7,733 bases of DNA, taken from CAVURW01 sp963743595 (GTDB taxonomy: Bacteria > Verrucomicrobiota > Verrucomicrobiia > Methylacidiphilales > UBA1321). Location: assembly GCA_963743595.1 (NCBI GenBank), contig CAVURW010000013.1, forward strand, positions 1 through 7,733, given 5' to 3'. Below, in pieces: positions 1 to 6,623 of this stretch. Made by a program: the position numbers and the translations under genes. The stretch's first letter is position 1, and each line of letters opens with the position of its first letter. The notes below the pieces were generated by a model. It saw only the letters and a list, made by a program, of their open reading frames with translations, searched no databases and was not told where the DNA came from.

Positions 1-1106
1 TCGGTGCAGTTGAGCGTGGGCGGGATGTATTGGTTCTCGATGGCCAGCGCGCAGATGACCGCCTCGACCGTTCCGGTGGCACCTAGCGGATGGCCGTAGT
101 AGGACTTGGTGCCGCTGATGGGCGGGGATTTATCGCCGAAGACGGCGGCGATGGCTTTGCCCTCAGTAACATCGTTCATCATGGTGCTGCTGGCGTGGGC
201 ATTGATGTAGTCGATCTGGCTCGGCTCGAGACCGGCCTGAGCGATGGAGTCTTTCATCGCCTGGATTGCCGCTTCACCCGTGGGCAATGAGGAGGACATG
301 TGATAGGCGTCGTTATTGAGGCAATAGCCGCGCACTTCGCAGTAGATGTGGGCGTTTCGCTTTTGGGCATGCTCCAGTGTCTCCAGGATGACGCAGGCGG
401 CGCCCTCGGCCATCACAAAGCCGTCGCGGGTGCGGTCGAAGGGGCGGCAAGCGTGCGCGGGGCTCTTTTTTTCCTTGGCCATCGCTTTGATTTTATCGAA
501 AGCACCGAATGTTAAGGGCGAGAGCGGCGCTTCAGCTCCCCCAGCGATCATGACCGAGGCGCCTCCTTCCCGCAGCACGCGATAGGCTTCTCCAATGGAC
601 ACGGTTCCTGAGGCGCAACTGTTCGAATTGGTGGTGGCGTACCCACGGCAACCGTGAGCTATCGCGATATTACTGTGAGCGGAACCGCCGAAGACTTGAA
701 GCGCAAGTGCGACTGGAATGGCGTCGACCCCCTCTTTGATGAACTCGACATGTTGCGCTTCCGCATTGGTGATTCCGCCGAGCGCGGTGCCGAACGAGAC
801 ACCGACATCAAACCGGGGCCGCTCGCTGCTCAGTTCCAGACGCGCGTCGGTGAGCGCTTGCTGGGTGGTCACCAGGGCGAACTGTGCGTAACGATCGAGC
901 CGTTTGAGCCGATGCGCGGGGAAATTGGCGTGGGCATCATAATCGTTGATCTCACCTGCCACTGTGGAGTGGTAATCGATGACTTTAAACCTGCTGATCG
1001 GCCCGATACCCGACTGCTCCCGTAAAATTCCCTTCCACAAACCCTCCTTGCCGTGACCGATACAGGTGAGGGCTCCAAGACCGGTGATAACAACGCGATT
1101 AGTCAC
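1..1106 (-). CDS. FabF-like beta-ketoacyl-ACP synthase, 3' end beyond window
   Basis: Condensing enzyme that would join an acyl thioester to malonyl-ACP in the cytoplasm. The reading frame is open from a GTG at 1106 to the left edge: 368 complete residues, against about 410 for FabF, so only the last 40-50 are cut off by the window. It begins TNRVVITGLGALTCIG, as KAS II proteins do. The catalytic triad is complete: Cys164 in NSCASGT, His304 in INAHASST and His339 in SYYGHPLGATG. The middle motif PFDRTRDGFVMAEGA (222-236) is also present. The GTG lies 2 bases after the stop of the upstream cyclase-like gene, implying co-transcription and probably coupled translation. No strong Shine-Dalgarno is visible, only a purine-rich stretch. 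Next to a cyclase-like protein and a methyltransferase, it more likely serves a dedicated polyketide or specialised lipid pathway than housekeeping fatty acid synthesis; that role is inference, while the KS family call is firm. Confidence 0.93.
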   Translation of the reverse strand, partial: MTNRVVITGLGALTCIGHGKEGLWKGILREQSGIGPISRFKVIDYHSTVAGEINDYDAHANFPAHRLKRLDRYAQFALVTTQQALTDARLELSSERPRFDVGVSFGTALGGITNAEAQHVEFIKEGVDAIPVALALQVFGGSAHSNIAIAHGCRGYATTNSNSCASGTVSIGEAYRVLREGGASVMIAGGAEAPLSPLTFGAFDKIKAMAKEKKSPAHACRPFDRTRDGFVMAEGAACVILETLEHAQKRNAHIYCEVRGYCLNNDAYHMSSSLPTGEAAIQAMKDSIAQAGLEPSQIDYINAHASSTMMNDVTEGKAIAAVFGDKSPPISGTKSYYGHPLGATGTVEAVICALAIENQYIPPTLNCT

Positions 1107-1108
1107 TA

Positions 1109-1561
1109 TTATTTCTTTTCGATTTTCTTCTTGAGCCCCGCAAGCGTCTTGGAGGCGATATAATTTACGAGGAACCAACCTACGACGACTTGGCCAACAA
1201 ATCCACCGATAATCGGCCAAGGAACTTTTAAATCGTGGAAGATTTCTACTTTTACAGTCTTGTCGGGATTCGCGGTGAAGCACCACGTTACGCGCATGCC
1301 TTTACTGGCACCGAGGAATGAGCCGAGATGTTCAAAATGGAGCTGGCGATTCTCGGAATCGATTTCAAATCGCGAGATCCATTTCACGGGAATACCCGTG
1401 CGCTTGCAGGACATGCGGACAATGCCGCCCCACGGCATCTTAGAGATGTAGTCATTGGCGACGTAATGCGAGAGGAACTCGGGCCATTTTGGGAGGTCTG
1501 CTGCGGTGATAAAGATGTCATCGACGGTTCCGTGGATGAGGATGGAATTAGCTTGGTGCAT
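1109..1561 (-). CDS. SRPBCC / polyketide-cyclase-like protein
   Basis: A 150-residue protein of the START/SRPBCC (Polyketide_cyc, COQ10-like) type, a helix-grip fold that binds hydrophobic ligands in a deep pocket. Visible family features are the opening HQANSILIHGTVDDIFITAA followed by DLPKWPEFLSHY, where the first strand leads into the short helices; the central IPVKWISRFEID strand; and a long C-terminal helix ending KTLAGLKKKIEKK. No catalytic residues can be assigned from sequence. It sits between a methyltransferase and a ketosynthase, where such proteins in aromatic polyketide clusters act as cyclase/aromatase; that function here is inferred. I chose the ATG at 1561 because the family begins at this point. 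A TTG at 1603 in the same frame would add 14 residues and overlap the methyltransferase gene by 23 bases. Neither start has a convincing ribosome binding site. The gap to the next gene is 2 bases. Confidence 0.8.
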   Translation of the reverse strand: MHQANSILIHGTVDDIFITAADLPKWPEFLSHYVANDYISKMPWGGIVRMSCKRTGIPVKWISRFEIDSENRQLHFEHLGSFLGASKGMRVTWCFTANPDKTVKVEIFHDLKVPWPIIGGFVGQVVVGWFLVNYIASKTLAGLKKKIEKK

Positions 1562-1580
1562 AGAGTTTTTGGGTGATCGG

Positions 1581-2306
1581 TCAGGCTTGAGGCGGTTTAA
1601 CAACGGCCTGCCGAAACCAGGAGAGTTTCCACTGTTGAAAGGGGCTCCAACCGGCCCCTTCGGCCAGTGATCGGAGTTCGTGATGAGTGAAAGCGCGGCG
1701 GATGGAGAGCCGGGCGTCGTGTCGCGTGATGCGGTTGGTGAGGATCAGTGCTGTGATGAGCCAAATGCAAAAGGCGGCGAACCGGCTGCGGACAATATCG
1801 ACACAGGCCAATCCAGCGCCCGGTCGCGCGATACGCGCCATCTCTTTCAAGAGCCGGGAGGCGTCGCTGTCAGAAAAATGGTGCAGGGCCAACGAACAGG
1901 TCACGGCATCTGCCGACCCGCTAGCCAGCGGAAGCTGCAGAGCATCGGCTTGTATGTAAACAATTCTTGCCGAGGAGGAGGTGGCTTGTTTGGCGAAGCG
2001 GAGGGTATCGCGCTGAAAATCGAGAGCCAGGATGGTGAGCGGCTGATTTTGCGATTGGGCCAGCTCGAGCATCCGGCGATCGTGATCACCGTACCCGGAG
2101 CAGAGATCGACGAGAACGCGCTCTTTGGAATCGCCCGAGGGAGAAAGCGTGGCGAACACCTTCTCTGTAACTGCCAGAGCACCGAAATTCCGGTTCAGCG
2201 TCGCAAGATTCCGTAGATCCTCCTGAAGTTCCTGCGGATTTTGGCCGGGAACGTCCATCAATTCGGGTTGCGACGGAGAGAAATCTCTTTTCACGACATA
2301 AACCAT
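1581..2306 (-). CDS. class I SAM-dependent methyltransferase
   Basis: 241 residues with a Rossmann-type methyltransferase core. Motif I is VLVDLCSGYGDHD (64-76), the SAM-binding glycine loop; the acidic end of strand 2 is ILALDF (92-97, Asp96); motif II is SADAVTCSLALHHF (131-144), followed by a helix and RPGAGL (161-166). The N-terminus has a PELMD segment (14-18) and a helical lead-in. I recall a similar lead-in from methyltransferases placed beside polyketide synthases and FAD oxidoreductases, but that link is from memory and unverified. Residues 176-190 form a markedly hydrophobic stretch, possibly a membrane-facing or substrate-binding cap. The substrate is unknown; O- or C-methylation of a polyketide-like product is the contextual guess. 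The ATG at 2306 lies 27 bases after the mogA-type stop, and the gene is immediately preceded by a TGTGA-N6-TCACG palindrome. UbiE-like quinone methylation is the main alternative. Confidence 0.85.
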   Translation of the reverse strand: MVYVVKRDFSPSQPELMDVPGQNPQELQEDLRNLATLNRNFGALAVTEKVFATLSPSGDSKERVLVDLCSGYGDHDRRMLELAQSQNQPLTILALDFQRDTLRFAKQATSSSARIVYIQADALQLPLASGSADAVTCSLALHHFSDSDASRLLKEMARIARPGAGLACVDIVRSRFAAFCIWLITALILTNRITRHDARLSIRRAFTHHELRSLAEGAGWSPFQQWKLSWFRQAVVKPPQA

Positions 2307-2313
2307 AGGAACT

Positions 2314-2329
2314 CGTGAGCCATGTCACA
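2314..2329. promoter_or_regulatory. CRP/FNR-type palindrome candidate
   Basis: On the minus strand the bases read TGTGA-CATGGC-TCACG, matching the CRP consensus TGTGA-N6-TCACA at 9 of 10 conserved positions. It fills most of the 27-base gap between the mogA-type gene and the methyltransferase gene, with its centre about 15 bases upstream of the methyltransferase ATG. At that distance it would overlap the ribosome-binding or initiation region, so repression or chance is as likely as activation. No -10/-35 pair is evident beside it. Confidence 0.3.
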
Positions 2330-2333
2330 AGGT

Positions 2334-2897
2334 TCACTTTTTGGTTGAGTGAGAAAAGGCCTTTTTTATGTAGCCGATAATGCCTTCCACGGGCACGGCG
2401 TACTCGGGCTCGCGGAGTTTAGGGCGGAAATTGATCATGTGATCGAGCCCCTCTTGAATCGCTTCGCGCAGAAGCACCAGACAGGCGCGAATCGCGCGCG
2501 GTCGACCGGGAAGATTGATGACCATGCTTTTGCCTCGAATCCCTGCCACCGCACGCGAAAGAATGGCCGTTCTCACGGTTTGATACGAGTGTATGCGCAT
2601 GACCTCGGCGAACCCAGGGAGCTCCTTATCCAGAATCGCCTGAGTGGTTTCGGGCGTGATGTCACGTGGGCCGGGGCCGGTGCCGCCGGTGGTGATCACG
2701 AGCTCGCAGTGATCGTCGTCGCACGCTTTTAGGAGGGCAGCCCGGAGCGCGAGAGGATCGTCCGGGATGAGGGTGGTGAGAAACTCGATCGGCTCATCGA
2801 AAATCGACACGATGACTTTTTCGATTTCCGGGCCACTCTTGTCTTCGTAAACGCCAGCACTGGCGCGATCACTCAGGGTGATGCGGGCGACCTTCAT
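2334..2897 (-). CDS. mogA: molybdopterin adenylyltransferase (MogA/MoaB family)
   Basis: Activates molybdopterin with ATP to give MPT-AMP (adenylyl-molybdopterin), the substrate for metal insertion by MoeA. At 187 residues it matches the family length (E. coli MogA about 195). Diagnostic motifs are the opening ITLSDRASAGVYEDKSG (6-22), TTGGTGPGPRDITPE (69-83), including the conserved Asp79, LPGFAEVMR (93-101), LSRAVAGIRG (113-122) and INLPGRP (127-133). The NLPGRP form favours MogA over MoaB, but the two are hard to separate by eye and their activities overlap. The start ATG overlaps the moaC stop by four bases (ATGA, 2894-2897), so translation is very likely coupled. About 25 residues at the C-terminus, lysine-rich at the end, extend past the core fold. 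It lies directly downstream of moaC and moeA, which supports the pathway assignment. Confidence 0.93.
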   Translation of the reverse strand: MKVARITLSDRASAGVYEDKSGPEIEKVIVSIFDEPIEFLTTLIPDDPLALRAALLKACDDDHCELVITTGGTGPGPRDITPETTQAILDKELPGFAEVMRIHSYQTVRTAILSRAVAGIRGKSMVINLPGRPRAIRACLVLLREAIQEGLDHMINFRPKLREPEYAVPVEGIIGYIKKAFSHSTKK

Positions 2898-3379
2898 TCG
2901 TCCAAGTCGCTCTTCGTCTTGGACATGAGTGCAATGTCTTCAATGACCATTCCGTGATCGACCGACTTGCACATGTCATAAATCGTCAAAGCAGTCACAG
3001 CCACAGCGGTCAGCGCTTCCATTTCGACACCGGTTTTGCCGTTGGTATCGACGGCGGAGATGATGCGAATGCCCTGACCTTCAATGGCAAATTGAACTTC
3101 GATGCCGTGAAGAGGCAGCGGATGTGCGAGCGGGATGAGATCGCTGGTGCGCTTGGCGGCCTGAATTCCGGCGATGCGTGCGACGGTGAGGACATCGCCT
3201 TTGGGGATGGTTCTATCACGGAGCGCCTGCAGGGTGTCGGGGTTGAGGCGAATGAATCCCATTGCCTCCGCGTGGCGGCGCATATCGGGCTTGTGGCCCA
3301 CTCCCACCATGCGGGCATAGCCCTCAGGGTCTAGATGCGTGAAATCCGGATCGCTCTCCATTGTAACGCTTAGGCTCAT
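2894..3379 (-). CDS. moaC: cyclic pyranopterin monophosphate synthase, divergent
   Basis: MoaC turns 3',8-cH2GTP, the MoaA product, into cyclic pyranopterin monophosphate, the first stable intermediate of molybdenum cofactor synthesis. The protein has 161 residues, the normal length. Strong matches are FTHLDPEGYARMV (13-25), KGDVLTVARIAGIQAAKRT (60-78), LIPLAHPL (81-88), KTGVEMEALTAVAV (115-128) and LTIYDMCKSVD (131-141). Residues equivalent to the E. coli active site are present: Lys60, His86, Asp135 and Lys138. Three family features differ: the usual MVDV reads MVGV; the cysteine usually before the active His is Ala85; and the usual GGKSG near the C-terminus is replaced by KTKSDLDE. The start ATG at 3379 follows moeA by 24 AT-rich bases without a clear ribosome binding site; an ATG six codons later is possible. 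Function is likely but not certain given these changes. Confidence 0.9.
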   Translation of the reverse strand: MSLSVTMESDPDFTHLDPEGYARMVGVGHKPDMRRHAEAMGFIRLNPDTLQALRDRTIPKGDVLTVARIAGIQAAKRTSDLIPLAHPLPLHGIEVQFAIEGQGIRIISAVDTNGKTGVEMEALTAVAVTALTIYDMCKSVDHGMVIEDIALMSKTKSDLDE

Positions 3380-3403
3380 AGAAATAGAATAGTTGTAAAG
3401 TGG

Positions 3404-4609
3404 TTATATCTCAAGGAAGGGTAGCCAAGTATTTTGAGAAAAGGATACTGAATTCGGTGGGATTTGAATTAATGCATCCACGTGAATTAAACTGCTGAGA
3501 TGCCCCGAAGAATTCCAGTTTAGCGGTTGCAAATATGTAAGTGCATCGCGTTGAACGAGTTTAGCGGGCCAATACGTTTCGCGTGCGTTGGCGGTATCGA
3601 AAAGTGCTTCAGTAAGCGGAGCCTTTTTTAGATCTAAACAAGCTGGCAAACCGAGCCATGTCTCCAAAAGCGGACGGATAAAAAGGTGAAATACGACAAA
3701 GTGCGATACCGGATTGCCCGGAATCCCGAATGCCACGGCGGGCCCGCTATTGCCACTGCCTGTGCGCCTCGCGAAAATGAGCGGCTTACCCGGACGCACG
3801 TTCACCTCCCGGAAAACGATCTCATAGCCCAGCGATTCAAATGTTTGCGCAGTGAAATCGTGATCGCCTACGCTCGCGCCACCGGAGACGAGCAGGAGAT
3901 CGTACGCGGCGGTGCACGTTCGTACTTCGTTAATGAGTTGCTCCGGGTGATCACCCAGGCGAAATTGCGCCGCGACCACGCCCCCCGCTTGCTGAACCAG
4001 CTCGCGAATCAGCGTTGAGTTGCTATCACGAATTTGACCGGGCGCGGGAGTCGCATCGGGCGCGACAATCTCGTCTCCTGTGGCGATGTGAAGCACGCGC
4101 GGTTGACGAGCGACCTGCAGAATCGATTGGCCGGCGAGTGCGGCGATGCTTAGTTCGATGGGCCCGAGACGACACGGTGCGGCTACGAGGGTTGAGCCAG
4201 CGGTGGAATCCTCGCCTTTTCTGCGAATATGCGAGAGCGAGGGCAACGTCCCATTGATGCGAACCGCGCTTTCCGTTCGAGTCGTGATCTCTTGGGGAAT
4301 AACGCGGAGTGTGTTCCCGGGGAGAGGCGCTCCTGTAAAAACGCGAAGGGCGTCGCTGGGCTGCAAAAGAGGCAGTTGCGAGGGATCGGAGCCGGGCAGG
4401 CTAGTGCCCACGACAGAATAGCCGGGGGAATCGACGGAGGCGATGGCGTACCCATCCATGGCCGAGCGATCAAATGGCGGAAAATCGGAATCGGCGACGA
4501 TTGCGTGGCGCAATACCCGATGATTGGCTCGCTCGAGAGAGGCGGGCTCCGTCTCTAACGGCGAAATGTTTTCGAGGATCGTCTGGCGAGCCTGGGTAAC
4601 CGAGAGCAT
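3404..4609 (-). CDS. moeA: molybdopterin molybdenumtransferase MoeA
   Basis: Inserts molybdate into adenylylated molybdopterin, the last step of basic molybdenum cofactor assembly, acting in the cytoplasm after MogA. It has 401 residues (E. coli MoeA is 411) and all domains are recognisable. The N-terminal linker region carries FPPFDRSAMDGYA (43-55), VFTGAPLPG (90-98) and RRKGED (129-134). The MogA-like MPT-binding domain (about 170-315) carries LHIATGDEIV (173-182), GQIRDSNSTL (191-200), LVSGGASVGDHDF (240-252), VRPGKP (271-276) and GIPGNPVS (295-302). A beta-rich C-terminal domain follows from about 325. The conserved acidic residues Asp52, Asp179/Glu180 and Asp249 are in place. It follows the histidine kinase gene by 13 bases and precedes moaC by 24, in an order that fits a cofactor operon. 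No truncation or frame problem is seen. Confidence 0.96.
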   Translation of the reverse strand: MLSVTQARQTILENISPLETEPASLERANHRVLRHAIVADSDFPPFDRSAMDGYAIASVDSPGYSVVGTSLPGSDPSQLPLLQPSDALRVFTGAPLPGNTLRVIPQEITTRTESAVRINGTLPSLSHIRRKGEDSTAGSTLVAAPCRLGPIELSIAALAGQSILQVARQPRVLHIATGDEIVAPDATPAPGQIRDSNSTLIRELVQQAGGVVAAQFRLGDHPEQLINEVRTCTAAYDLLLVSGGASVGDHDFTAQTFESLGYEIVFREVNVRPGKPLIFARRTGSGNSGPAVAFGIPGNPVSHFVVFHLFIRPLLETWLGLPACLDLKKAPLTEALFDTANARETYWPAKLVQRDALTYLQPLNWNSSGHLSSLIHVDALIQIPPNSVSFSQNTWLPFLEI

Positions 4610-4622
4610 ACAAAAACTGAGC

Positions 4623-6029
4623 CTACGACTTTGGCGCTTCGGGTGACTCGGGGGCCGGAGGGGGCAAAACCGGTTCGGGACTTTCTATCGCTTCTTTCAC
4701 GGCTTCGGATGCTTCCGGAGACGCCTTTGCATGGGAAGTGGGCGATTCCATCGGTTGCTCGGGAGCGGGCGGAGGAAGAATAGGGGCTGGGAGTTTATCT
4801 TGAAGGTTGTGAACCGGAGTGACACTTGTTGCAGAGGCCGAGGACGGCATCGGCGCGGGGCTTTCTGCGACCGATTTCGTGACGAGATCTGCGCCGCGTG
4901 TGTGGAATTGGGGGACGGTGATGGTGAAGCAGGTGCCCGCACCGGGTGCCGTGGCAAAACTGATGTTTCCGCCGTGCGCCCGGACGATTTTCAGAACAAT
5001 CGCCATTCCCAGACCGGTGCCATCTTTTTTGCCGTGGGTGATAAACGGCTCGAACATGTGAGCCTGAACTTCTTCGGGAATGCCGGGGCCATTATCTTGA
5101 ATGGTGAAAGTGACCTTTCCCTCGCTGCAAGACGCGGCGATCTCCAGCTTTTTCACGATTTGCTCGTTCATCGCATCGGCGGCGTTCGTCATCAGATTTT
5201 GAAACACCCGAAGGATGCGCATCGAGTCGATCTCCAGTTCGCAATCCTCGATCTTTTCGATGATCTCGACGCCACGCTTCCGTAGAATATCGCCCAGGAG
5301 ATTGTTGCAATTCTGGAAGAACGTCTTCAGAGAGCTGCGTTCCACGGTGAGATTGCTCTCCCCACGGGCGAATTCGAGCAGTTCGCGGCTCATCTCCGTC
5401 ATCCGCTCGCTTTGCTTCATGATGAGGTTGCACCAGTGCGAGGTCTCGTCGTCCGGGTGAATCGTTTTCAGGTAATCGGCGGCCATGATGACGCCACTGA
5501 GCGGATTTCTGAAATCGTGGATGAGGCTGCTGGCCATCTCGCCCACGAGATGCATCTTCTGCTTATTCACGATCTCCGCCACGAGCAGATTGTTCGTGTG
5601 GCGTAGATTTTTGAGGATCTTATCAAAAAGTGAGAGTGAGACCGCCCCGGATTCGCTGCTCAGCACCTCCAGCATCACGGCGGTCGGTGCGGTGGCGATC
5701 ACCACATTGCCGCGTGCCCGAGCCGAGGTACTTCGGCCTAGACCATCCAAAACGCCAATTTCACCAAAGTAATCGCCCGGTGACACCACCGATAAAATCA
5801 CTTTCTTCTGGTCCGTGATCTTCATGATTTCGACCTGGCCCTCCACGACCAGATCGACGCCGTCAGCCGTATCGCCCTCTTGAAAGAGGTAGGAGTGGTC
5901 CTCAAAATGCGAAAATTTAAGGGCGCGAATGATTTTTTCCCGGGCTTCTAGGGAGAAAAAATGGAGGAAGCGGTTCTCGAGGATGTCCATGTCTGGCTTG
6001 ACAATTGCACTTTCAGTGGAATTGGACAA
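4623..6029 (-). CDS. soluble sensor histidine kinase with cyclic-nucleotide-binding domain
   Basis: 468 residues in three parts. Residues about 20-130 form a cNMP-binding beta-roll with LFQEGDTADG (48-57), VVEGQVEI (61-68) and the phosphate-binding cassette SPGDYFGEIGVLDG-LGRSTSARA (83-105), which keeps the Glu and Arg expected for cNMP contact. Residues about 160-375 are a HisKA/HATPase_c kinase: H-box SSLIHDFRNPLSG with phospho-acceptor His171, N-box NLMTNAADAM (278-287), G1 DNGPGIPEE (312-320), F-box FEPF (326-329) and G2 GKKDGTGLGMAIV (333-345). Residues 385-468 are a Pro/Ala/Glu/Ser-rich, probably disordered tail. There is no membrane segment, so it should sense an intracellular signal, presumably a cyclic nucleotide. 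No response regulator is encoded in the window. The TTG at 6029 gives the longest form; an ATG at 5990 (residue 14) is a credible alternative, and a CAGG lies close to the TTG. It starts 8 bases after the carbonic-anhydrase stop. Confidence 0.92.
   Translation of the reverse strand: MSNSTESAIVKPDMDILENRFLHFFSLEAREKIIRALKFSHFEDHSYLFQEGDTADGVDLVVEGQVEIMKITDQKKVILSVVSPGDYFGEIGVLDGLGRSTSARARGNVVIATAPTAVMLEVLSSESGAVSLSLFDKILKNLRHTNNLLVAEIVNKQKMHLVGEMASSLIHDFRNPLSGVIMAADYLKTIHPDDETSHWCNLIMKQSERMTEMSRELLEFARGESNLTVERSSLKTFFQNCNNLLGDILRKRGVEIIEKIEDCELEIDSMRILRVFQNLMTNAADAMNEQIVKKLEIAASCSEGKVTFTIQDNGPGIPEEVQAHMFEPFITHGKKDGTGLGMAIVLKIVRAHGGNISFATAPGAGTCFTITVPQFHTRGADLVTKSVAESPAPMPSSASATSVTPVHNLQDKLPAPILPPPAPEQPMESPTSHAKASPEASEAVKEAIESPEPVLPPPAPESPEAPKS
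4647..4790 (-). repeat. duplicated LPPPAPE motif in the kinase tail
   Basis: Two near-copies of a proline-rich segment lie in the C-terminal tail of the histidine kinase. They read PAPILPPPAPE (residues 414-424, 4758-4790) and PEPVLPPPAPE (451-461, 4647-4679), about 37 residues apart, inside a longer Pro/Ala/Glu/Ser-rich region that starts near residue 385. The bases have diverged more than the residues. This may be a flexible extension or a docking segment; no known ligand motif is claimed. Confidence 0.6.
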
Positions 6030-6037
6030 GGCCTGAT

Positions 6038-6586
6038 CTAAATTTCGTTGGCGGCGGAATCGATCTCATACTGCTTATGAATCGGTCCAAGATCGACATA
6101 ATGATCCGCCCAGATGTGGAGATCGCCAATTTCCGCTTCACTGAGGGCGCGAACGACTTTCGCCGGCGTACCCATGACCATCGATCCGGGGGGAATGATG
6201 GTGCCTCTCGTGACAAGCGCGTGGGCACCGATGATGCTTCCCGCGCCAATGACCGCTTCATCCAGAATCGTGGCCCCCATGCCGATGAGGCAGTTGTCTT
6301 CCACCACACACGCGTGCAAGGTCGCCCGATGCCCGACCGTGACCATGCGCCCCACGCGAACGGGGTGCGTTTCTGAGAGGTGGACCACAGAGCCGTCCTG
6401 AATATTCGATCCTTCCCCGATCTCGATGTAGTTGATATCTGCGCGCAGCACCGCCATCGGCCAGACGCTGGTTTTTGCGGCCAAGCGAACATCTCCAATT
6501 ATGACCGCGTGGCGAGAGACGTAGGCGGTGGGGTCGATTTGTGGAGCGACTTTCAAAAAACGGGCGCGATAAGCGGGATCGGTCAT
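6038..6586 (-). CDS. gamma-carbonic-anhydrase-family hexapeptide protein
   Basis: 182-residue left-handed beta-helix protein of the YrdA/PaaY/gamma-carbonic anhydrase family, expected to form trimers. Hexapeptide repeats run from about residue 22 to 140, with VIIGDV, SVWPMAVLRAD (40-50), IEIGEGSNIQDG (54-65) and TVGHRATLHAC (83-93). The three zinc-binding histidines are present as His69 (VVHLS), His86 (VGH) and His91 (LHAC), as are Arg48, Asp50 and Gln63, which match conserved residues of archaeal Cam. A C-terminal helix (about 147-175) packs against the trimer in relatives. Many such proteins have no proven carbonic anhydrase activity, and a role in CO2 hydration or as a metal-binding or CoA-metabolism accessory cannot be told from sequence. 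The ATG at 6586 is the first gene of the minus-strand run, 137 bases from the divergent DsbD-like start. The name should stay at family level. Confidence 0.9.
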   Translation of the reverse strand: MTDPAYRARFLKVAPQIDPTAYVSRHAVIIGDVRLAAKTSVWPMAVLRADINYIEIGEGSNIQDGSVVHLSETHPVRVGRMVTVGHRATLHACVVEDNCLIGMGATILDEAVIGAGSIIGAHALVTRGTIIPPGSMVMGTPAKVVRALSEAEIGDLHIWADHYVDLGPIHKQYEIDSAANEI

Positions 6587-6595
6587 GAGTTCCGA

Positions 6596-6623
6596 TTAAT
6601 ACAGTGCGCCGCCGGAAATGCAA
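6596..6623 (-). promoter_or_regulatory. possible promoter of the minus-strand gene run
   Basis: In the 137-base divergent gap (6587-6723) the minus strand shows TTGCAT (6618-6623) and TATTAA (6596-6601) separated by 16 bases, ending 9 bases before the ATG at 6586. The match to a sigma70-type promoter is only partial and the leader would be very short. Nothing better was seen for this direction. On the plus strand, TATAGT at 6717-6722 abuts the DsbD-like ATG and is too close for an ordinary promoter with a leader. Confidence 0.25.

Noticed and set aside
303..306. Suspected catalytic change in the ketosynthase (NAHASST instead of NAHGTST)
   Set aside because: Position refers to residue numbers around His304. 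Alanine after this His also occurs in other KAS enzymes (NAHATST), so it is not a loss-of-function sign.
1562..1603. TTG start at 1603 for the cyclase-like protein
   Set aside because: It adds 14 residues that are not part of the SRPBCC fold and overlaps the methyltransferase by 23 bases. The ATG at 1561 fits better, though the longer form is not excluded.
1680..2216. 178-codon open frame on the plus strand
   Set aside because: Fully opposite the methyltransferase gene, whose motifs are clear. The translated product has no recognisable domain.
3380..3403. AT-rich 24-base gap between moeA and moaC as an internal promoter or terminator
   Set aside because: No -35/-10 pair with proper spacing and no stem-loop followed by a T run was found.
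4731..5285. 184-codon open frame on the plus strand
   Set aside because: Opposite the histidine kinase ATPase domain and tail, whose N, G1, F and G2 boxes are unmistakable.
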